From positions 53,371,328 through 53,435,327 of the forward strand of contig CM038464.1 in assembly GCA_021464415.1 (NCBI GenBank): a stretch of DNA of 64,000 nt, in the 5' to 3' direction. A program made the translations under genes and the position numbers. Each line of letters opens with the position of its first letter. The stretch's first letter is position 1. The notes beneath the pieces were generated by a model. That model saw only the letters and a program-made list of their open reading frames with translations. It did no database searches and was not told the DNA's origin. Origin of the DNA: Lonicera japonica. Its lineage: Eukaryota > Streptophyta > Magnoliopsida > Dipsacales > Caprifoliaceae. Below are positions 52,125 through 62,244 of the stretch, in pieces.

Positions 52125-53644
52125 TGCTGACCTAGAAGGTCTTAATCTTATTTTGATAATAACAATAAATCAATCATGTGTAATTTAACATGTGTGTTAA
52201 AGTAATTATAACCATTCCAATGATCATCATACGTGGACTAAAACTGATCTATCCAAACTGAGATCATTCCTCTACAAGCGTTGGAAAAGTCAAGGAAAAT
52301 CAATCTTATCACAATGCTAGTCATGAAGAACAAGATAAAGGATCATATGCAAAAGCTTCATGAAAAAAGCTTCAAGTGAAGATCAAATTGAAGAAACAAA
52401 TCGAAGCATTTAAAGACTCGTCTATTCGACATTGGAATGAGTGCTTCGGATTATTTGTAAAGTTTATTATTTGATGATTATTATAGCTCACATATATTAT
52501 TACAACATTCTTAGATTGATCAAAACTATGTTTGAATCAAAATTATTTCAAAACATCATTCTTGCAAAAACTTGTTTTGAAATAAATTCATATTAAATTG
52601 AAATGATCATATTTTGAGTTTTCCAGAAAATAGGTGTCTTAGGAACTTATTTTTAAGTTCCCCAAAGCATTAAAATTAATTTTGGAGCTTCTACGCAAAA
52701 GTGCAAAAATTGGAATTTTTGGCCTTTTGGCCTAATGGATACCAGGGCCCATCAGTCAATGATGGTTTGTGATCAGTCAACTAAGGCCCACTCAGTCGAC
52801 TGATGATCTTTACTCAGTTGACTGATGACCCAGAATATAGCCGTTGGATTTATGATTTTTTACCATTTTTAGTACCAAATGTCAAAAATAGCTATATCAC
52901 TTTTGGGACTATATATACACTATCTAAGACACATTTTGGCTTGCTTGAATCATTATACAAACATATTTTTCATCTATCTTCATCATTCAAATATTCAAGA
53001 ACTGTTTTGATCAATAATTCTTTATTTGAGCTATAAATCTTGATCAAACAATTAACTTTAGTGTGGGCTTCAATTGTATCTCTTAAACACTTTAGAGTTG
53101 TTGTTCATTGGTGTGCATCACCAAACAATTAGAATATACATTTGTGAGAGGTCAATCTCATAGAATAACAAGAAGGTTAATTCTTGTTTAGTGATCGTGA
53201 GAGGTAAATCTCACAAGTTAGCAAGAGGTATATCTTGTGTGAATATTGTGGTAAAGCAATATTTGTAAGAGTGTGTGAGACAACAACACTTGTAAAGATT
53301 TAATCTTCACCCGAAAAAAGATTGGAATTAGTGAAAATTCTCGGGGAACTAACCGAGCGCGGACATATGGTTTAGGAAACCGAACCGTGAGGACAAAAAG
53401 TCTTGAGCTTCAAATTGGTTTAATCTTTCTAACTCAAGCGCTTTATTTACTTTCTATATTATTTCTTGCATTTTGAGATTGATCATTTGCTTGTCTTGGG
53501 ATTGATTGCTTGAATTATTTGCATTCCTTCATATAGTTGTTTAGCTTAATTGTTTTGCTTAAACATTTTTTGAATTCTTTTTTAATTTCGCATTAAGTTT
53601 TTAAAACCCTATTCATCCCCTCTAAGGTTGATTTTCGACTAACA
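52125..53644 (+). mobile_element. 3' LTR of Copia D
   Basis: Near-identical to the 5' LTR over its length, including palindrome cluster (52750-52829), TATA box (52910-52917) and the GAGAGGTCAATCTCA blocks. The high similarity of the two LTRs suggests a fairly young insertion compared with Gypsy A, B and C. Ends CGACTAACA at 53644. Confidence 0.85.
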
Positions 53645-54015
53645 GTTGAATCTACCGAAATCCCATTTCTCGAGATAACATATCCCAAGAATTTAACTTC
53701 CAACTTCCAAAAGTCACATTTGCTCAGCTTGGCATACAACTTGTGGTCTCGAAGGACTTGAAGAGCTAAATGGAAATGATTATCATGCTCCTCATCGGAC
53801 TTGGAATAAATAAGAATATTATCTATAAAAACCACCACACATTAATCAAGATAATGACGGTATAAATGATTCATCAAGTCCATAAATGCCGCCAACACAT
53901 AATGACATTACTAAGAACTCATAATGACCATATTGAGTACGAAACGCCGTCTTCAGAGTACCTTCTTCACAGACCAACATACGATGATAGCCCGATTTAA
54001 GATATCCTAAAAATC

Positions 54016-54880
54016 ATATATATAACTATCTCTTAAAAATCAGATATGTAACAATCATTAGATTCAACTATGTTTTCATCTTTAACTTTAAATGCAATGG
54101 TTTAATCTAGCTTTTCCTTTAGAATCTTGTATTTTGAAAGCCGGTTATATTCAAAAGTTTGAAGAGAGCCAATTAATTCATTTTTCATTAAAGAATCCAA
54201 ATCCTTACTTTCTTTAATAACAGTAATTTTTAAGAGGAACCTATCAGGCAAAGACTGTAGGATTTTCTTTACAACACGAGATTCAGAAATTATTTCACCA
54301 AGGCTGTAGAGAGAATTCACTCTGTCTTTGAGCTTATTATGAAAAGTATCAAATGACTTATATTCTTTCATTGTTATAGTTTCAAAATCAGTCATGAGCA
54401 TTTGAATTTTAAAACTTTTCACAGTTGTAGTTCCTTTAAAAATTATGGTCAAAATATCCCATGCTTGTTTGAAAGTAGTACATTTTGAAATTTTTTGAAC
54501 TCTTCCTCAGAAACATGAGCCATGATTGCATTCATACTTTGAGAATTAAATTTAGCTGCTTTTAATTCCTTAACAGTCCACAAGGCTACTGTTTTAGGTC
54601 CATTGTTCCCATCTACATTCACAGTGGGTCTAATATAACCATTTAAAATAGTTTGCCAAATTCGCTCGTCTAAAGAATGTAAATAAATAGTCATGCAGAT
54701 TTTTCATTAGTTATTATACCCATTAAACGTAAAAACCTTGGACTTAGACGAATCAATTTTATAGCCATGGAAAAAAATTAAATCAAATATTAAAGCAAAC
54801 ATATTAAGAAGCAACAAATAGACACAAATCAACCTAGATGCAAATCCTAGCAAATTAAGGAAACCCCCTCTGATACCAAT
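54016..54880 (-). pseudogene. Copia element J: gag fragment with primer-binding site
   Basis: Minus strand, from a primer-binding site ATTGGTATCAGAGGGGG (54880-54864). Gag N-terminal part at 54694-54449 (LHSLDERIWQTILNGYIRP, VKELKAAKFNSQSMNAIM), then after a frameshift near 54455 the UBN2 core to 54102 (FKGTTTVKSFKIQMLMTDFE, KKILQSLPDRFLLKITVIKE, ELIGSLQTFEYN). The frame stops at 54101, just before the join to Gypsy C near 54015. Zinc knuckle and pol are absent. Confidence 0.75.
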
Positions 54881-55105
54881 TGAAGAAAAAATTATAAAGA
54901 TCATATTGCCTAGGATGATTTTAGGGTTTTTATCAAAAATAATTTGAAGTTTGATAAGAGGAATTAAAACTCTAGGTCTAATCAATTTTAGTGTCCCGTG
55001 TTATATTTTTTATCAACTAAATCAATCAAGCAATCATAAAAAATATAAACCTAACACCGGGGACTTTTAGGATTCTTACGGGGGTCGAGAATAAGGGTGT
55101 CTACA
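54881..55105 (-). mobile_element. Short LTR of Copia J (225 bp)
   Basis: On the minus strand it runs from TGTAGACACCCTTATTC (55105) to TTTTTTCTTCA (54881), directly followed by the primer-binding site. Its outer end abuts the UGT fragment at 55106, so this element inserted into a UGT copy. The partner LTR is missing. Confidence 0.65.
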
Positions 55106-55265
55106 TAGTGACTCGATGGTTGAGTCGGTGAGGTTAGTGATGGTAAAGGAAGAAAGGATAGTGTATAAGGAAAAGGTTAATGAGATGAAGGGATTGTTTA
55201 GTGATATTACTAAGCAAGACTATTATGTGAATAATATGTCAAGTTATCTTGAAAGTGATAGAAGG
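55106..55265 (+). pseudogene. UGT91-like C-terminal scrap
   Basis: The frame from 55107 gives SDSMVESVRLVMVKEERIVY, then KVNEMKGLF and QDYYVNNMSSYLESDRR. This matches the last ~55 residues of the left UGT (SDSVAESVRLVMLEEEGRVY...LLSYLEGDRR). Upstream it is cut by the Copia J LTR and downstream, a few codons before the expected stop, by a TIR element. Everything 5' of this, including the PSPG box, is missing. It shows that a further UGT copy once stood here in plus orientation. Confidence 0.85.
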
Positions 55266-56013
55266 GAGAGGCGGACCTACGATTTTAGATAAGGGTGGGT
55301 GGGTGGGGCAAACTTTTTTTTTTTCTTTTAAATTTTAAGTTACTAAAAAAAATAACAAACTTAAATCAAATTTCAACGTCAATATTTAATAATTCATCGA
55401 GCGAAAGCAAAACTTGTAATCTTACTTGCGGTAAAGTTTTTATTATTAAAGTTTATGGCTTTCTTTAAAAAAAAATGCACAAGTTAATAGTTATGGGATT
55501 TGAACCCTATTTTATAAAAACTTTAATCCAAACCTTAACCACTGAACTAAATTTCCCTAGTTTAAAATGTTCTCCTCAAATTATGTATTATAGTTAGTGG
55601 CATAGCCAGAAACTTTCGTTAGTGGGTTTGTTTAGCAAAGGATTATTTATTGATGCTTTCTAATGCACTCCCGTCTTTACAAATCAACACCCCGCATATA
55701 TAAATAAAAGGATTGTAGATCAATTTTGTGTGAAAATTGACCCCATTTTACCCTATTCCTTATTAATTTTTAAAAAATTTAGTGGGGTCTATCATATCTT
55801 GTACCTTATTAAATTTTTGTTAACCTACATATATGTATTATATACAATAGAATGAGAGGGTCAAAGGACCCCATAACCTACCCTTTAGCCCCATCCCTAA
55901 TTACAGTAACACACATCATATGTTCAAATAAATTAATATCTAATGTAGGTAAAAAGATCCCAAAATTTTGCGAGGATAACTGCCCCCTCACCTCCTTTTA
56001 GGTCCGCTCCTGA
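55266..56013. mobile_element. TIR element (~0.75 kb) at the end of the UGT scrap
   Basis: Ends are AGGCGGACCTACG at the left (55269) and the complement of GAGCGGACCTAAAAG at the right (to 56009). Subterminal G-rich GGGTGGGTGGGTGGGG on one side and CCCCCTCACC on the other add to the inverted structure. No transposase and no convincing target duplication. TIRs of this AGGCGGACC type are seen in plant hAT-like elements; the class is inferred. Confidence 0.55.
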
Positions 56014-56250
56014 ATATTAGTAAGGTCAGGAGTTGGTGGCATTACGGTTATGGCCTTTGACATAAGTATGAACGTGTATGAGCATCCACAGTGTGATGCT
56101 AAAACTTAATCTCACATTTACAAATATATCACTAACTTTCTTGAGAGGCTACAGCGGTATAGGAAAAAAATAGCCATATGGGTGTGCCACGTCCGTATAA
56201 ATCTATGAAGAAGCTTGAAAAAAAAATAAGGGCCATACAAGTGTGTTACT

Positions 56251-56782
56251 ACTACAGGCAGTGGCATAGCCATGATTTCTCCGTGGGGTGGGCTAGGCTA
56301 AAAAGAAATATGCGGGGATTCCGCCTCCCAAAATTTTTTAGGGGTTATTTTAAAGTATTTACTAAATATTGATTTAAAAACAATAAAAAATAAGTACTTA
56401 TTTGAATGAAACAAATGCAAATACTAAACACTTATATACTCATAATTAGATATTTAAAATAAACAAAACCTGTTTTTTGCTATATCTAGTCACATGTAAC
56501 ACAAAAAAAAATACATTATATAAACTAATAAAGTTGAACCCTACGATCTTTTTGTGAATCAAAATCATTTATGAGCAAATCCAAATCAATGTCTTCAGCA
56601 AACATTTTCAATCCACACTTACTTCCTAAAGATTTTAATTTATTACTTTAATAAACCTTAAACTTTAATTTTTCACACAAAAACCACTATACTATTATAC
56701 ACATAATTTTATTATTAATTTTTTTTTTGGGATGGGCTAAAGCCCGCCCTAGTCGACTCTTGGCTCCGCCCCTGACTACGGG
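56251..56782. mobile_element. hAT-like TIR element with CAGTGGC...GCCCCTG ends
   Basis: Target duplication ACTACAGG (56251-56258) / ACTACGGG (56775-56782), 7 of 8 identical. The element is 56259-56774. Ends are CAGTGGCATAGCCA and the complement of CAGGGGCGGAGCCA, with subterminal GGGGTGGGCTA / GGGATGGGCTAAAGCCC. These are typical of a common plant hAT-type family. No coding capacity. Confidence 0.8.
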
Positions 56783-57012
56783 ACATAAATGCACATACGA
56801 GTAAGCACACCCATATGGACTTTTTTTTTTATTTTTTTTTTCATACTTGTAAGTCGCACCCTTTTGACCCATACGAGTAACACAGACCTGTATGTGTAAA
56901 ATTTAAGCTTATGATAAATTTGGTTAGCCTCTATCATATAGAAGTAAGTTTGTCCATGAAGTTGAATCCAATGTGGAGCTTGTACATGGTCTAACAAGAT
57001 GCAGTAAAGGTA

Positions 57013-57420
57013 ACGTGTGGTATATGTTTTTCAATATGTAGTAGAGTTTATGGCATTAAAATAATAGAATTAGATGTTTTTCGGTACAAAATAATTTTTA
57101 ATGACGATACGAGAGCAAAATATAATTCACCGATTGGAACATTTTTCGTCTTAGTGAAGACTTTCCCATACTTAATATCAAGCCGGCTTTCTTGCCTATC
57201 CAGCACCTTGAGTCTCAAACAAAATTCATTATAGTATGAGTAATATATATTTTCGCTCCCGAAAACCAATTCCTGACTCCGTCCATGGATTAAGTTAAAA
57301 AGCGTTTCATTGAAAATTTACATAAGTAAAAGAAAATTATGAATTTAATGCTAGGGAGAGTATTTATGTATGTATATATTCATACGTATGTCATATATAC
57401 GTTAACATATATATATATAC
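57013..57420 (+). repeat. Duplicated UGT-flanking segment, copy 1
   Basis: Blocks such as TGGCATTAAAATAATAGAATTA, GAGCAAAA, CAATTCCTGAC and CATTGAAAATTTACA occur in the same order as at 58612-58935. The two copies flank the truncated UGT at 57721, so they reflect a local segmental duplication that included UGT copies and their 3' flank. No gene is seen here. Confidence 0.6.
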
Positions 57421-57720
57421 ACAATGCCAATCTGTTGATAACCTAATTTACAGCGAGGTACTAAAACCTTTGCTCATGCTTAATTAATAGTATATATGTT
57501 TTTTGTATTTTAGGCTCCGTTTAATAGTAATATAAAAAATGACATAACCCAAACACGACATTAATACTATAATATTTATGTATTGACATAACCCAAACAC
57601 GACACGCGAACTCGAATCACCAGTCCTACCATAAATGATACACTGGCAACACAAAGTGTTCACTAAATCGACAACACAACCTCAAATTGAAACATATCGA
57701 TCATTTTTTTAGCTCCATCA
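57421..57720 (+). other. Upstream region of the truncated UGT
   Basis: GACATAACCCAAACACGAC occurs twice (57540 and 57583). From GTGTTCACTAAATC (57656) onward the sequence matches the leader of the intact UGT genes, but the TATA-like GGCTAAATAAACC found there is missing, so the promoter was probably lost. Confidence 0.55.
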
Positions 57721-58185
57721 ATGGCCAACAATTCCAACTCTAAGCCACACATAGTAATGTTTCCATGGCTAGCCTTTGGTCACATAATCCCCTTCTAAGA
57801 ACTCTCCAAACTCATAGCTCAAAAGGGTCACAAAATCTCGTTCATTTTCACCCCAAATAACATCAATCGTCTCTCCAAAATCCCTTCAAATCTCAAACCC
57901 AATATTGATTTCATCAAAATCCCTCTACCCCAAGTCGAAAACTTGCCGAAAAATGCAGAATCCACCTCCGATTTGCCTTATAAGAAAGTCAAGTACCTCA
58001 AAATCGCCTACGATTGCTTAAAAGAACCCGTTACTCTGTTCCTCAAATCCTCTTCCCCTAATTGGGTTATTTTCGATTTCGTTTCTTATTGGTTGGGTCC
58101 AATTGCTAAGGAGCTCGAAATTCGCAGCGCGTTTTTCACCATCTTTATGGCCTCCGGTCTGGCTTTCGTTGGAGTACCGGATATT
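57721..58185 (+). pseudogene. UGT91-like pseudogene, N-terminal half only
   Basis: The start ATG and first 25 codons (MANNSNSKPHIVMFPWLAFG, HIIPF) match both intact genes. Codon 26 is TAA (57796-57798), where the others have TTA (Leu). After the stop the frame stays open and well conserved (NPENAES-like segment reading PKNAESTSDLPYKKVKYLK, DFVSYWLGPIAKELE) up to residue ~155. Similarity ends near 58185 in the middle of exon 1. No exon 2, PSPG box or splice donor follows. The His21 and Asp119 equivalents are kept. It cannot make a working enzyme. Whether it is transcribed is unknown. Confidence 0.9.
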
Positions 58186-58367
58186 ACTATTAGCTCTGAT
58201 GTTTTTTTTTCATAATCCATCAATCATAGCACTTTGGATATCATCCATTTGGAAAGGAGAAACTATAAATGGTGATGGTAGGATTCTAAAAACGAAGCAA
58301 ACTGAATATTAATGGTGGCAGTGGTGGCGGCGGTAGTGGTGGTGGAGATGGATTATGATTTGGATGA

Positions 58368-58402
<35 letters not shown>

Positions 58403-58611
58403 AAAAAAAAAAGAATTGTTAATTAATGAGGTTAATTTATGTTTAAGTAATTTGGAGTTATTAATTATTAATAATTTGAGTTTAATATTTTAATTATTAA
58501 TTAACAATAAAAACAAAGTGTTGTGTGTAAATAGTGTTGTTAGCCTCTCTTTTTTTTAGACAGAGTGCTAAAGAGTAAAATAGTGTGTATTAATAATACC
58601 CCTTAAAGGTT
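58186..58611. other. Unassigned sequence replacing UGT exon 1 end, with (GAT)n
   Basis: Sequence unrelated to the UGT genes follows the break. It includes GGTGGCGGCGGTAGTGGTGG-type repeats near 58320-58345 and a (GAT)n run at 58366-58401. No TIR or LTR was recognised, so the nature of the break (deletion or insertion) is open. Confidence 0.4.
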
Positions 58612-58934
58612 AAGCGTGGTTTACGTTTTTCAAAATGTTGTACGAGAGTTGGTGGCATTAAAATAATAGAATTATATATTTTTCAATATAAAATAAATCT
58701 TAAATAATATTACAAGAGCAAAAAAAAATGCATCTTTAGTGCAAAATATTATTAAAAAAATTCAATATATATATACTACAAATATAATATATATTTCATT
58801 CCATGAAGGCAAATTCCTGACGTCGATAAGTTAAAAAGGCATTTCATTGAAAATTTACACAAAGTCAAAGAAAACTAGAATTTAATACACATGAGTTATT
58901 TATGCGTGTATATATATTCATATGTACGTTATAT
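58612..58934 (+). repeat. Duplicated UGT-flanking segment, copy 2
   Basis: Counterpart of 57013-57420, with the shared TGGCATTAAAATAATAGAATTA, AATTCCTGAC, GGCATTTCATTGAAAATTTAC blocks in order. Diverged by many substitutions and small indels, so the duplication is not recent. Confidence 0.6.
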
Positions 58935-59230
58935 GAGTTGTTATTCAAACTAGGGTGGTTTTCAAACATATTTAGGGAAATAGGGTAGATTCTAACTTAT
59001 TTCTGGAAATAGGGTGCTTTTAAAAACGCTAGTCAAGGGGCTTATTTTTCTCGTGAAAACGCTGGACTGACCAACAATTTTAAGCTGCGAAAATCCACCT
59101 CCAAAATCGCCGGAGCAAGCAGCGGTTTTTGGGACAAAAACGCTGGACCAAGCTGCGTTTTTTCAACTAAAATCGCTCATCCTTTTAGCGTTTTTAACTG
59201 AAAAATACCTACTTCTTCTGGCGAATTTAA
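58935..59230 (+). repeat. Direct repeat R1 (GAGTTGTTATTCAAACTAGGG...), copy 1
   Basis: A ~290-bp block with AAATAGGGTGCTTTTAAAAACGC, GCTGCGAAAATCCACCTCC and AGCAGCGGTTTTTGGGACAAAA. The same block recurs at 60203-60450 in the same orientation. Inside, AAAACGCTGGAC and similar motifs repeat several times. It is probably one end of a transposable element; class not known. Confidence 0.65.
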
Positions 59231-59726
59231 GTGGATATTTTTTTCCCCTTCGCCCTACATCAATCTTGCCGCAAGATGAAAACCTAATCCACGAAATACA
59301 ACAGCCGCTATTTAACAGAGAACTTTTCTTCATTTCTATGGATTCAAGTCATTCAGCTCTCTAAATATTTTATTCATTCAGTTCAAAACCTTCATTCAAT
59401 AAGTTCAATAGTTTGATTCATTAACTTCAGAAGAAGAAGGTTAGTCAATTTATATTATTTTAGTTATTACATTTTATTTTACTTCACATATAATCAACTT
59501 AAAATAGTAATATAACATTTTTTTTTATTAGTTTGATTGTAATACATGTATGTGATTTTATGATATAGATTTGTAGAATGTATGTATATATCTTTATGTA
59601 TGTATGTATGTGTGGTAGTGTAATTTTGAATTAGTAGATAAAATGTGTCACATGAGATATATGTGTGTAAATGTATTTTTGAATTAATAGAGAAATAGTG
59701 TGATTTAAGATATATATATATACACA
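59231..59726. other. AT-rich stretch, no gene seen
   Basis: Between copy 1 of R1 and the Helitron-like unit. Contains TATG-type short repeats (59580-59620) but no recognisable coding or structural feature. Confidence 0.35.
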
Positions 59727-60190
59727 CTAGGTATTGCCCGTACCGAATGGCCCAGCGACATAAAAAAAAAATAGTCCCTTTTATGTGTGTTGAATATCCA
59801 TTTTATAGTCAATAGGAATAGGAATAGGAATGAAAAAGTTTTCATGCATGAATGTGAGTTTTATACTTTTTTTATATCCCTATATAATATTATTTGTTCG
59901 GTTTTTATCCCCCCATCTCTTCATGTATGTGAGTTTTGTTAACCACCCGTAACGTTGTCTACCATTTTATCACTCAAGCTGACCATTTTATACTCAAATT
60001 AATATACTTTTTCATTTACGATTCAAGATTTGGCAAAAATACTTGTAAGCCCCACCTAATGCCATTCTTATCTATGATAGTTTATTATATACATTTAGTA
60101 AAGTTGACATGTACAATTCGAATATAGGGTATCTTTATTTGTATTTAATATTTTTTTATTTCACCGTGCCGGATGGCACGGGCAATACCT
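59727..60190. mobile_element. Helitron-like 464-bp unit with inverted CTAG/hairpin ends
   Basis: The right end reads CCGTGCCGGATGGCACGGGC then AATACCTAG followed by T: a GC-rich hairpin about nine bases before CTAG, the classic 3' end of plant Helitrons. The left end is the same thing inverted, CTAGGTATTGCCCGTACCGAATGGCCC, with a decayed hairpin. There is no TC start or gene inside. A similar hairpin is at 26571-26585. It may be two Helitron ends facing outward or a TIR-like derivative. Confidence 0.55.
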
Positions 60191-60202
60191 AGTATATAAC
60201 GT

Positions 60203-60450
60203 AGAGTTGTTATTCAAACTAGGGTGATTTTCAAACATATTTAGGGAAATAGGATAAATTCGAACTTATTTGTGGAAATAGGGTGCTTTTAAAAACGCCA
60301 GTTAAGGGACTTGTTTTTCTCGTAAAAATGCTGGACTGACCAGCGATTTTAAGCTGCGAAAATCCACCTCCAAAATCACTGGAGCAAGCAGCGGTTTTTG
60401 GGACAAAAACACTAGACCAAGCAGCATTTTTTCAACTAAAATCCCCATTC
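60203..60450 (+). repeat. Direct repeat R1, copy 2
   Basis: Matches 58935-59225 with scattered substitutions. It follows the Helitron-like unit directly, and both R1 copies start with GAGTTGTTATTCAAAC. Confidence 0.65.
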
Positions 60451-60769
60451 TCAGACGCGGTTTTAATGTTAAAATTGTTGAACCCTCATCCCTCACGCAG
60501 TAGCCCTCACGTAGCAGCTTATCTCCCTTTCCCTCTCTCCATCGCCGCCGCACGTCCCAGGTCCTTCTCCACCTTTCGTCGGCGTCCTTCTCCTTCCCTC
60601 TCCCCATCGTAGCTGTCATCCTTCCTCCCCCTCCCAAGTCCGTGCTTCGACCTCAATCGCTTGCGCCACCGTTGCACAGTAGCAAATTCGGCGTGCTCAA
60701 TCCTACACTAGGTGATCTCGTTGAAAATAACTACAAGTTTATATGTGTATGTATATACGTATGTATATA
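60451..60769. other. C/T-rich stretch, no gene supported
   Basis: A pyrimidine- and CpG-rich stretch (CTCTCTCCATCGCCGCCGCACG near 60533) resembling a gene leader. The minus-strand open frame at 60302-60637 is low-complexity and spans the R1 repeat, so it is not called. An untranslated leader of an unidentified element is possible. Confidence 0.35.
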
Positions 60770-61085
60770 ATATGTAGGTGTTTGAGAAGTAGATTTAGCT
60801 TTGATATTTGGATTATAATATAGTTTTAAGGGGTTAAATTTGAAAATTTGCTGGTTATTTATGTGCGTATATATGTATGTATGTAATTATGTATGTGTTT
60901 GAGAAGTAGATTTGGCATTGACATTTGGATTCTAATATGATTTTAGGGGGCTAAATTTGAAAATTTGTTGGTGATTTATGTGATTATGTATGTGTTTGAG
61001 AACTAGATTTGGCTTTGACATTTGGAGTATAGTATGGTTTTAGGGGGCTAAATTTGAAAATTTGTTGGTGATTTATGTGTGTAAC
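60770..61085 (+). repeat. Tandem repeat, three ~105-bp units
   Basis: Three copies of GTGTTTGAGAAGTAGATTTGGC, TTTGACATTTGGATT, TTTTAGGGGGCTAAATTTGA and AAATTTGTTGGTGATTTATG, beginning near 60778, 60892 and 60992. The last two are closest. Variable TATG/TGTA runs link them. Confidence 0.8.
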
Positions 61086-62117
61086 TACTAAAACAAATAA
61101 TTATCGGATCCTCAACTAAATATACATATCATAAAATAAAGTTGCGATCTCTAACTAAATGAGTTAATAATTGCTAATAAAATATGAGCACCCATATATA
61201 CAATATTCAAATTAGTTACATAAACCCATATATATACCTTCTTAAAAAAATAAAAAATAAATAAACCACAAAATATTACATTCTTCAAAAGAGTAAACAA
61301 CAAAAAGAGTAGAAAACCTCAAGTATTTTGATGGGTGTTTGGCCATAAAAATCTTAAGACATAGAGAATATATATATATAAAAAAAGAGAAAAAGTGTTC
61401 TTGTATTTATAAAAAAAATTGTGAGGGGAAAAAGTGAGAAAATTTTGAAATATGAATCTCAAATTTCAAATTGTATATTTTTATTATTTTATTAAGGTGA
61501 AAAAAGATAATAAAAAAATATTATGTAATTGGGTAATTTGATATCTTAAAAACACATCTAAAGGGTTTACATTTCTTTTTGGTTTGTAAACAAATTTTGA
61601 CCATTAGTTAATAATAGCAAAATAAAGAAAAAAATACATCTTATAATATGGATAGAAAATTGCCGCTAGAAAAAATGAAATAGTTTTAAGAGTAATGTGA
61701 AAATTTTATAATAAGAGTAAGAAAAGTGGATTATAATAGTTTTCTACAATTTTAAATATACAAAATTTTATTGATAAATTTTAAATATACAAACTCTTAC
61801 TTGGTATTTTATTTTAAATTTAATTTAATATATTTTGAATTTCATAAAAATAAATAGAGAAAAAAGATAAGAGATTAAAATTGATAGAATAAGAGAGATA
61901 AACAATTGTTTACTTTCTTGATTTGATGGATTGAAAGTACATTTAATGGTCCAAATTTTTTCTTCTTTTTTATAAATTAATATGAACCATTGATTAAATA
62001 ATTTAATGATGTAATAATTCTTTCTCTTATAATATAAATATGCAATATTTATTTTATATATTTATTTTAAATTTTATATGTCACCATCAAACAAAGTACA
62101 AAGTTGCCTCACTTTAA
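61086..62117. other. AT-rich upstream region of the right UGT gene, nothing recognised
   Basis: About 1 kb of AT-rich sequence with A and T homopolymers. It does not match the upstream region of the left gene beyond 62118, so the duplicated segment starts about there. Confidence 0.4.
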
Positions 62118-62155
62118 AAAGAAGAAAATCTACCGGGAATATCTTGTCGGAACCA

Positions 62156-62168
62156 GGCTAAATAAACC
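62156..62168 (+). promoter_or_regulatory. TATA-like box of the right UGT gene
   Basis: GGCTAAATAAACC, about 80 bases before the start codon at 62245, identical in sequence and spacing to the left gene (3983-3971). The leader between box and ATG is almost the same in both. Confidence 0.5.
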
Positions 62169-62244
62169 CACAAGACGAGTGTTCACTAAATCCACAACAC
62201 AACCACAAATTGAAACAAATCGAGCATTTTTTTGAGCTCCATCA

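Larger units (their letters stand above)
49089..53644 (+). mobile_element. Copia element D with two LTRs and gag only
   Basis: LTRs at 49089-50599 and 52125-53644 (TGTTGAC / TGCTGAC starts, CGACTAACA ends), about 1.5 kb each and very alike. A degenerate primer-binding site (TTTATATCAGATAG) follows the 5' LTR. Purine tracts TTGAGGGGGAGC (52031) and ATGAGGGGAT (52115-52124) precede the 3' LTR. The internal region is only 1.5 kb, with a gag-like frame and no protease, integrase, RT or RNase H. It interrupts Gypsy C pol. Flanks GTCGG and GTTGA could be an eroded 5-bp duplication. Gag-only LTR elements of this kind (TR-GAG) are known in plants. Confidence 0.85.
46962..54015 (-). pseudogene. Gypsy C pol remains, split by Copia D
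   Basis: Reading on the minus strand from 54015: RT (LKSGYHR near 53990, [11 protein letters not shown] at 53835, [15 protein letters not shown] ending about 53650), then Copia D (53644-49089), then the RT/RNase H junction (GFLGYYCRFVKDFSRIA at 49020), RNase H to 48498 (YNIYYDAFRFGLGC), a decayed integrase (48480-47450; phrase VTMDFVSGLP near 47965) and the C-terminal region 47427-47044 (GKLALRYIGPFEI, HVHDVFHVSMLRRY). The second RT catalytic Asp is Asn, as in element A. The 5' part (gag, protease, 5' LTR) is missing beyond 54015, where Copia J begins. Confidence 0.8.

Noticed and set aside
60302..60637. 111-codon minus-strand frame rich in Gly, Arg, Glu
   Set aside because: Low complexity, antisense to a C/T-rich stretch and overlapping the R1 repeat.
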